This document shows, piece after piece, positions 58,501 through 64,000 of a DNA stretch of 64,000 nt. How positions within the stretch are numbered: the first letter of the stretch is position 1; each line of letters begins with the position of its first letter. Below the pieces are notes generated by a model. The model was given only the letters and a program-made list of their open reading frames with translations. It had not been told where the DNA came from and did not search any database. The position numbers and the translations under genes are program-made. Source of the DNA: Paenibacillus turpanensis (GTDB taxonomy: Bacteria > Bacillota > Bacilli > Paenibacillales > YIM-B00363). The stretch lies in NCBI RefSeq assembly GCF_011421635.1, contig NZ_WTLI01000023.1, positions 27,862 to 91,861 of the forward strand. The letters run 5' to 3'.

Positions 58501-58923
58501 TTATTCGCCCTCTTTGTAAAAAGTAACCTTCATCGCTTCAAGCTTGGCCCCTGCTTCGAGTCTGGCCTCCGCGTAGATCGCGTCTTTATACAAAATATTC
58601 ACGAAACGCGTTTGGGCAAATTCGATATCCGTTCTTACATTATACTTTACGTAATCAAAGATCAGCGATTTTTTGGCCTCGTCAGACAGGGCCTTGTACC
58701 GTAAAAAATCTCCGTCGTTGGTGATTTGCAAATGAATCATAACCTCATCGGAGCGAAGTGTCGATTGTTCTTTCGACGTTAGGATCTCTTGGTCCATTCC
58801 CGACATCACATATGCCCGATTCACTTTTTCATCCTCGGCTCGTACTTGAAGCTCGTCTGACCAAAGACCCTTCTTGGTCTCTTCCGCTTGATGCTCGAAT
58901 TCGTGAAATTCATTGTAATACAT
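58501..58923 (-). pseudogene. possible 5'-truncated SNase-like fragment with extra C-terminal domain
   Basis: The 140-residue frame begins MYYNEFHEFEHQAEETKKGLWSDE in outline, matching the last helix of staphylococcal nuclease domains (HxxxxAExxAKKxxxGLWS), but no nuclease core precedes it. The ATG at 58923 has no ribosome site. The remaining 110 residues (VMIHLQITNDGDFLRYKALSDEAKK and following) look like a normal folded domain. It could be a remnant created by deletion next to the DinB gene, or an expressed leftover domain. Confidence 0.45.
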
Positions 58924-58946
58924 TAAAGCTAAAGGGGCAGTGGAGT

Positions 58947-59471
58947 CTATTTCAAGATCCCTAAGTATTCCTTCCAGGGCCCGACGTCTTCACTATATCT
59001 CTTAGCCATCACTCTGGTGATTTGCGCCATGTGAGTCAAGTCATGAACGACCCACGTTGAAAGCAGCTCTCTGAGCTTTACCTTGCCAAAAGCGGGATGC
59101 AGCCCCGTCTGTTCTAGATTCGTCCCCGGTGGTATGAGAGCCTGTAGCTTGACGATATTTTGAGTACGGATCGATTGGAAGTGCTGCAGCTTTTCTTCCA
59201 TGGACTGCTGTTCGGATTTGCCATTCAGATGAGCAAACCTGTCAAACGGCGGGAAAGGACGGCGTTCGCCTTCTTGAAGGATCATCTCGAGCCTCGGCAG
59301 CCAATTAGTCGTTTCTGCTTCAATGAGATGATCGATGACCTCCTCTGCGTTCCATGTCCCCTCGCCTTCATTGCACTGCAGCCAGCCAACGGACAAGCCG
59401 GACAATAGAGTCTTAAAAGATTGCGGAGTGCGTTCCAAAACCTCCATTGCTTCGTTTAAAGTAAAGTTCAT
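58947..59471 (-). CDS. DinB family protein
   Basis: The 174-residue protein starts at ATG 59471. It is a four-helix bundle with the three DinB metal-binding histidines: VIDHLIEAE (first), and [10 protein letters not shown] (second and third). [10 protein letters not shown] and [13 protein letters not shown] are typical for this family. DinB-like proteins are metal-binding and often thiol transferases. The ligand is unknown. Confidence 0.85.
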   Translation of the reverse strand: MNFTLNEAMEVLERTPQSFKTLLSGLSVGWLQCNEGEGTWNAEEVIDHLIEAETTNWLPRLEMILQEGERRPFPPFDRFAHLNGKSEQQSMEEKLQHFQSIRTQNIVKLQALIPPGTNLEQTGLHPAFGKVKLRELLSTWVVHDLTHMAQITRVMAKRYSEDVGPWKEYLGILK

Positions 59472-59562
59472 GAGGGCTCTCCTTTCGTGGGATACTTAAG
59501 TTAAGGTATTTACACTCGACGTTTTCCCATTATTATACAACAGTTAACTTAGCGATCCCATA

Positions 59563-59596
59563 AAAAATAACCTACCGTCTATTCGTAGACGATAGG
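59563..59596 (-). terminator. terminator of the Mrr/zinc-ribbon pair
   Basis: CCTACCGTCT (59571-59580) pairs with AGACGATAGG (59587-59596) with one mismatch; the minus strand then reads TTATTTTTT. Confidence 0.8.
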
Positions 59597-59614
59597 CTTT
59601 CGATTTTGTAAAAT

Positions 59615-60010
59615 TTATGAGGAATGAGTTACTTGATGGTTATAGCAGTATACATTCCCCTTAAATCGGTTTGGCTTGCTTAAACAATATTGTCTTACCT
59701 TTTCACTTACGGATTTACCGCAGGCTGCACAACTATACTCGTTACTCTCGTAGGATGCTTCTTCCTGGTTAGAATCAAACGAAACGTCACTCTTACTCAC
59801 ATTTTTCCCTTTTGCCCTCATCCAAACAAATCCTATTCGCAATAATAACGCAATGCTTACGCCAATAATTGCATAGTTCAATTCTGGTATATGGATCGTT
59901 GTATGAACAATTTGACTTTCCAACACCCAAACGAAAGCTTTACAAGCGAATAAAAACGCGAGTGCACTGATCAAAAATGTTGATATCGATTGTTTTTGTT
60001 TCCTTCTCAT
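59615..60010 (-). CDS. two-helix membrane protein with C-terminal zinc-ribbon-like motif
   Basis: The 131-residue protein starts at ATG 60010 and has two membrane helices (about 10-30 and 40-62), a Ser/Glu-rich linker, and a C-terminal metal-site pattern CAACGKSV...QYC...VYCYNHQ (about residues 95-126). It follows the Mrr-type nuclease gene after 18 bases and precedes its terminator, so the two are cotranscribed. It may target or regulate the nuclease at the membrane. Family not recognised. Confidence 0.7.
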   Translation of the reverse strand: MRRKQKQSISTFLISALAFLFACKAFVWVLESQIVHTTIHIPELNYAIIGVSIALLLRIGFVWMRAKGKNVSKSDVSFDSNQEEASYESNEYSCAACGKSVSEKVRQYCLSKPNRFKGNVYCYNHQVTHSS

Positions 60011-60028
60011 GTTTTATCCTCCAGCACA

Positions 60029-60703
60029 TTAGGAAATGCCCTTTTTTGACTTCCACTTCATTAGACGATCATCTAAAATTAAGCCGTTAATTAGACGAAT
60101 ATTCAGTTTCTCCGCGGCCTCTTTCGCAGATTTCGTAAAATTGCTCGTCGTTACAATCCAAGCGTCATAACAACCATGCACTTGCTTGCCAGACTTCAAA
60201 CGAAGGACAATATCATTCCCAACATCTTGCTTCCAGCGCTTACATTGCACCGCAATTTTATAGCCCTCTTTACCCTTTAAGATAAGATCGACTTCATGAT
60301 CCCCTGCTCCTCCAACACGCTGAACTTGGTATCCTTGGTCTATGTAATACAGCTCCATCAACCGTTCAAAATCAGTGCCCGATAAGGTATGAACGTTAGC
60401 TTTCAACAGCTCCCTGTCAGACAAAGCTTTTGAAATGGATGGGTTAGATTTTTTATCCTTTACTACAGCAGGCGCATCGTTCTTCTGTTTTTTCAAACCT
60501 CCTTTCTTTTCCAGTCTTCTTTTTCTCGTCCACCTAGCACCTAAAATATCACCCACAATTACACTTCCAAAAATAATGATAAAAAATAACCACCAGTATT
60601 TTTTTAACCCTGTAAAAAAGAACACACTTAATCCGATTAAAATGAGCCCTCCTCGTATAAGATAAGCCACTTGCCTTCCTTCTGCATAATACGTACGTGC
60701 CAT
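60029..60703 (-). CDS. membrane-anchored Mrr-like restriction endonuclease family protein
   Basis: ATG 60703 lies eight bases after GGAGAG; an upstream ATG in frame would add a hydrophobic stretch without a site. The 224-residue product has two membrane helices (about residues 12-55), a Lys-rich linker, and an Mrr catalytic domain (about 105-220): LSGTDFERLMELYYIDQGYQVQRVGGAGDHEVDLIL and IAVQCKRWKQDVGN contain the PD-(D/E)xK residues Glu, Asp and Gln-x-Lys. Such proteins cut modified or foreign DNA, or function in membrane-linked DNA degradation. It is paired with the zinc-ribbon protein at 59615. Confidence 0.85.
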   Translation of the reverse strand: MARTYYAEGRQVAYLIRGGLILIGLSVFFFTGLKKYWWLFFIIIFGSVIVGDILGARWTRKRRLEKKGGLKKQKNDAPAVVKDKKSNPSISKALSDRELLKANVHTLSGTDFERLMELYYIDQGYQVQRVGGAGDHEVDLILKGKEGYKIAVQCKRWKQDVGNDIVLRLKSGKQVHGCYDAWIVTTSNFTKSAKEAAEKLNIRLINGLILDDRLMKWKSKKGIS

Positions 60704-60805
60704 AAGCCACTCTCCATTTAGGTATTTATTGTTCATTTCGACACAGAAGAACATTTTCCTACAAATATCCATGTAAAAATAGTTTAATTCAGGAAAAAGA
60801 CAAAT

Positions 60806-60828
60806 AAAAAAAGCACCATCTCGGTGCT
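60806..60828 (-). terminator. terminator of cueP
   Basis: AGCACC (60812-60817) and GGTGCT (60823-60828) pair perfectly; the minus strand then has a run of seven T. Confidence 0.85.
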
Positions 60829-60862
60829 CATTAAACTAAAAGTGGCATCTACATATTCTTCT

Positions 60863-61399
60863 TTACATCAGCTGCAGTGTAGAAATGCAGGTATTGTCCG
60901 TTTCGAAGGTGGATAGCTCTGATTTTACGGTTTTTCCGTTATGTTTGACCGTTATGCTGTATGTCTTATCCCGGGGAAGCCATAAATCTATAAAACCGTT
61001 AGCCTCGGATTTCATCGTCTGATCTACGACGACCTTTCCCTTGGCGTCTTCAATATAAACGTGAAATGACTGGTTCGTTAATTCGCCTTGGCAGCTTGTT
61101 AAGCTGTGGGTTGCGCAAGGATGCGTGTTGTTGAGATATGGGGCGATGGATACAAAAAACTCCTCTTTCGGCAAATCATAAGCAACCTTGCTTTTGTCAT
61201 TGGTTGTGACGATCAGCTGCCGTGGAGTAATCGATGCCGCCTGAGCCTTTAAGCTCCCCCTGCTGTAATCCTGCACCAATTGTTTGATGTTCTGCGTTTC
61301 CTTCAGAGTGTCGCTTCCCGCCTGTTGTGTGTAAAGATATGCCCCCAGCAAAACAGCCGTAACGACTGCAGTAACTCCGATGATCCTTCGATTTAACAT
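60863..61399 (-). CDS. cueP: copper-binding CueP-like protein
   Basis: ATG 61399 follows GAGGAGG. The 178-residue product has an N-terminal signal anchor (residues 5-22) and the CueP signature blocks: YDLPKEEFFVSIAPYLNNTHPCATHSLTSCQGEL, SFHVYIEDAKGKVVVDQTMKSEANGFIDLWLPRDK, and a terminal TDNTCISTLQL. The three Cys residues (in HPC, TSC and TC) are the copper-binding positions of Salmonella CueP. It probably binds copper outside the membrane, as part of copper tolerance. Confidence 0.88.
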   Translation of the reverse strand: MLNRRIIGVTAVVTAVLLGAYLYTQQAGSDTLKETQNIKQLVQDYSRGSLKAQAASITPRQLIVTTNDKSKVAYDLPKEEFFVSIAPYLNNTHPCATHSLTSCQGELTNQSFHVYIEDAKGKVVVDQTMKSEANGFIDLWLPRDKTYSITVKHNGKTVKSELSTFETDNTCISTLQLM

Positions 61400-61513
61400 G
61401 AATTCAGCCTCCTCTTATCCGCACCTGCATCATAAGCCTTAGGCTTGAATTTCACAATGAAATACATCACAAATTGGAAAACCGATAGTCCCTGCTCCGA
61501 TGATCACGCAGCG

Positions 61514-61547
61514 AAAAAAGGACACAGTAAAACAATCCCGTGTCCTT
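61514..61547 (-). terminator. terminator of the SPASM radical SAM gene
   Basis: AAGGACAC (61518-61525) and GTGTCCTT (61540-61547) form a perfect 8-bp stem; on the minus strand TTTTTT follows. Confidence 0.82.
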
Positions 61548-61563
61548 GCCTTAGTATAATGCC

Positions 61564-62442
61564 CTACGCCCCAAACCGTTGGCGGTACCCGCACCGGCGG
61601 CATAATTCCTCAACAGCCTCCCGGCGGGAAAAGCCCTCCACTAGGTTGTTTGCGCGCTCTCCTTCTACGATACTCGAAAAGGAAGTCTTGTTGATATTGC
61701 CTAAGTTAATTACCCCTTCCCCATCCAAACAGCACGGCACCACCGTTCCGTCCACGAGAACCGCCGCTTGGGTACGAAGTCCGTGGCAAAAGCCTTTTCC
61801 ATCATCTTCGGGTGCTGTTAAGCTCGGCCATTGGAATTCATAATCCTGGTTCAAGTAGACCCGTTCAGCGATTCGCACTCCGCTTCCGGGCACGACCTTT
61901 TCCTCAATTTTAAAATCAAGTCCGAACTCGTCCTCAATCACCTGGAGTGTCTCACGGTTTCGCTGACGCTGCGCATTCGTTACGTTGTCCTGCGTCAAAT
62001 TCCAGAGACGGAACGAGAAGATGACCTGATGCTCTTCCGCCGCGCGGACAAAGGAAAGGATTTCCCGCAAATACCCTTCGCGGTTCGTCGAGCCCTCATG
62101 GCCATCAAAGCTGTGCAGCGAAAAATTCATTTGTCTCAGCGCAGGTTTACCGAGCAGCTTATGCCGATTTTTCGCGATCAGCGTGCCGTTTGTCGTGATA
62201 TTGACCTTAAAGCCCTTCTCATGGGCTATATCGAGCAGTTGGTCGATATTAGGATGAAGGAGCGGCTCCCCTTTTACATGCAAATAAATAAAGCTCGTAT
62301 GCGGCTTAATCTCGTCAAGCCTTGTCGCAAAGTCTTCAACCTTGATAAAGTTGGCCTTGCGCTCCGTCGGCGGGCAAAAGCTGCAGGCCAAATTGCAAAT
62401 GCTCGTAATTTCTATATAAACCTTTTTAAATGTTTTCAACAC
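61564..62442 (-). CDS. radical SAM protein with SPASM domain
   Basis: GTG 62442 or TTG 62439 follows a GGGG site; both give nearly the same protein (292 residues). The radical SAM motif is CNLACSFC at residues 16-23 (Cys16, 20, 23), followed by LHVKGEPLLHP, INITTNG-type NITTNGTLI and MNFSLHS. The C-terminal SPASM-like part has FCHGLRTQAAVLVDGTVVPCCLDGEGVINLGNI and LCRRCGY, for auxiliary [4Fe-4S] clusters. It could modify a peptide or protein, but no peptide gene is adjacent. It is divergent from sstT. Confidence 0.85.
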   Translation of the reverse strand: MLKTFKKVYIEITSICNLACSFCPPTERKANFIKVEDFATRLDEIKPHTSFIYLHVKGEPLLHPNIDQLLDIAHEKGFKVNITTNGTLIAKNRHKLLGKPALRQMNFSLHSFDGHEGSTNREGYLREILSFVRAAEEHQVIFSFRLWNLTQDNVTNAQRQRNRETLQVIEDEFGLDFKIEEKVVPGSGVRIAERVYLNQDYEFQWPSLTAPEDDGKGFCHGLRTQAAVLVDGTVVPCCLDGEGVINLGNINKTSFSSIVEGERANNLVEGFSRREAVEELCRRCGYRQRFGA

Positions 62443-62683
62443 GTTATCCCCGTTCCCTGGTTCGTCTAACTTTCATTCTGTGATTCTATAGCCATAGTAC
62501 CACAGGATGGCCTTTTGCGATAACGGAGCTTTGTTGGGAATAAGCAAAGCATTTAAATTAAGCTTGTACTCTATTTCACAATCCAATATACACATCCTAC
62601 ATGATTCATGATAAACTAACGCAAAATACAACTTTCCCCCTACCGCTGCGTATCGGATAGGGTTAAAGATTCGGAGGAAAAAT

Positions 62684-63916
62684 ATGAAAGCACTCTTTCT
62701 CAAATGGAATCAAATTAGCCTAGTCAAACGAATACTCGTGGGGATCGTATTGGGTATTATCTTGGCACTCACAGTGCCAGAAGCCGCAAAAGGTGTCACT
62801 ATTTTCGGCTCCTTATTCGTATCTGCATTAAAGGCCGTGGCCCCTGTGTTAGTCCTGCTCATCGTGATGTCGGCCATCTCCAACCATAAGAAGGGTCATA
62901 AAACGAATATGAAATCGATTCTGGCCCTATATGGCATAAGCACATTTCTCGCGGGGCTAATTGCCGTTGTTGCAAGCTTTGTGTTCCCTGTCAGCCTTTC
63001 GCTTGTAAAGGGCGCCGAGAACTTAACCCCTCCGGAAGGGATTATTGAGGTACTTAAGACCTTGCTATTCAACATCGTTGACAACCCTGTCCACGCGCTC
63101 ATGAACGGCAACTATATCGGAATCCTGACATGGGCGATTCTTCTAGGGATTGCTTTACGGGGTGCCGGTGACACAACGAAGAATCTGATCACTCATTTTT
63201 CCGATGCCGTATCTCAAATCGTCAAATGGGTCATTCAGCTGGCACCACTCGGAATCATGGGACTCGTTTTTGATTCCATTGCTTCCAACGGGCTTTCCTC
63301 CTTACTCGATTATGGCAAAATCCTGCTCCTTCTCGTGGGATGTATGCTCTTGATCGCGCTTGTTGTGAACCCGCTGATTGTGTACCTAACGATTCGCAGA
63401 AATCCGTATCCACTTGTTTTCCGCTGCCTGAAGGAAAGTGGGATTACCGCATTTTTTACCCGGAGCTCCGCTGCCAATATCCCTATTAACATGAGTCTTT
63501 GTGAAAAGCTGAAGCTGGATACAAATACGTACTCGGTTTCGATTCCATTAGGGGCTACGATCAATATGGCGGGGGCCGCGGTAACGATTTCCGTCCTAAC
63601 ATTAGCCGCGGTTCATACGCTTGGCATTCAAGTCGATTTCAGTACGGCCCTGATTCTCAGCGTCCTGTCTGCGGTTTCAGCTGCAGGCGCCTCCGGTGTT
63701 GCCGGCGGTTCCCTCCTGCTCATTCCACTGGCGTGCAGCTTGTTCGGTATTCCGAACGATGTCGCAATTCAGGTCGTTGGCGTTGGTTTCATAATCGGGG
63801 TAGTTCAGGACTCCTGCGAAACTGCACTGAACTCGTCCTCCGACGTACTGTTTACCGCAACTGCTGAATATGCGAAGTATCGTAAAGAAGGCAGAGAGCT
63901 GACCAATTTGGCGTAA
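62684..63916 (+). CDS. sstT: sodium:serine/threonine symporter SstT
   Basis: ATG 62684 follows GGAGG. The 410-residue product has eight membrane helices and two hairpin loops of the dicarboxylate/amino acid:cation symporter (DAACS) family. Signature blocks are [51 protein letters not shown], and [22 protein letters not shown], matching the SstT subgroup rather than GltP. It imports serine and threonine with sodium. A hairpin (62638-62662) lies in its leader. Confidence 0.93.
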   Translation: MKALFLKWNQISLVKRILVGIVLGIILALTVPEAAKGVTIFGSLFVSALKAVAPVLVLLIVMSAISNHKKGHKTNMKSILALYGISTFLAGLIAVVASFVFPVSLSLVKGAENLTPPEGIIEVLKTLLFNIVDNPVHALMNGNYIGILTWAILLGIALRGAGDTTKNLITHFSDAVSQIVKWVIQLAPLGIMGLVFDSIASNGLSSLLDYGKILLLLVGCMLLIALVVNPLIVYLTIRRNPYPLVFRCLKESGITAFFTRSSAANIPINMSLCEKLKLDTNTYSVSIPLGATINMAGAAVTISVLTLAAVHTLGIQVDFSTALILSVLSAVSAAGASGVAGGSLLLIPLACSLFGIPNDVAIQVVGVGFIIGVVQDSCETALNSSSDVLFTATAEYAKYRKEGRELTNLA

Positions 63917-64000
63917 AAGCCAGTCGTAATAGCCCGTATCATAGAAAAAGAGCAGGAGGCCCGAGGTCAATGTCATTAAGTTAAGGCGATGGGCCAACTT

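Noticed and set aside
63677..63997. Minus-strand frame at the right edge overlapping sstT
   Set aside because: Mostly antisense to sstT; composition is implausible and the start would lie in the possible repeat.

Overview
The window looks like chromosome of a spore-forming, low-to-mid GC Firmicute, most likely Paenibacillus or a close relative. The evidence is an SLH-anchored giant exoprotein, a YyaC-type sporulation protein, B. subtilis-type gene sets (des-desK-desR, nasBCDE-like, lrgAB, hmoB, yfkK, ywmB), strong AGGAGG-type ribosome sites, frequent TTG/GTG starts, and many stalk (copper amine oxidase N-like) domains. This is inferred from gene content, not from a marker gene. No rRNA, tRNA, CRISPR array or intact insertion sequence was seen.

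Layout. 1-9 kb: a partial DedA protein, a cupredoxin, a TSUP transporter, a diguanylate cyclase, a translationally coupled lrgA-lrgB-yyaC operon, yfkK, ywmB, patB and two very small genes. 9-14 kb: a Fur-type intergenic region between a DUF1450 gene and hmoB, an ArsB/NhaD-type transporter, and a 7TM HD-GYP protein. 14-21 kb: DUF1904, hemolysin III, DUF1848, a DUF3566-like protein, a radical SAM protein, a SEC-C/HTH protein, and a surface protein made of fifteen 14-residue AHAEG repeats with a peptidase G2 domain. 21-25 kb: two paralogous GT4 glycosyltransferases, a 57-residue protein and a methyltransferase. 25-36 kb: extracellular nucleic-acid degradation genes (a GATase-like exoprotein, a 2100-residue SLH 5'-nucleotidase and a secreted thermonuclease), a lipoprotein, and an orphan lasso-peptide-precursor-like gene. 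36-46 kb: speD and a nitrate assimilation operon (nirB, nirD, transporter, nasB-like, nasC-like) with GlnR/TnrA-type boxes upstream. 46-50 kb: a nitrogen-box-linked micro-ORF transcript and the desaturase thermosensor operon. 50-64 kb: a GH43 exoenzyme, a c-di-GMP (GEMM-I) riboswitch ahead of a stalk-domain protein, an AAA+ ATPase/TPR/membrane operon, a lipoprotein, a DinB protein, a membrane-tethered Mrr-type nuclease with a zinc-ribbon partner, cueP, a SPASM radical SAM protein and sstT.

How it fits together. Cyclic di-GMP appears at three levels: synthesis (3172-4284), breakdown (11899-13818) and a riboswitch effector (52613-52700). Nitrogen control is the second theme: four 17-bp GlnR/TnrA-like sites lie in 430 bp between nirB and desR, two next to nirB and two over the promoter of a short terminated transcript coding for 38 residues. 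The third theme is secreted nucleic-acid salvage, where the modules of a YhcR-type nuclease are spread over separate proteins. The best candidates for something undescribed are the orphan lasso-like precursor (35974-36138), the nitrogen-box micro-transcript (46195-46494), the AAA+/TPR/TM operon (53942-56857) and the repeat-protein plus glycosyltransferase neighbourhood (19467-24810).
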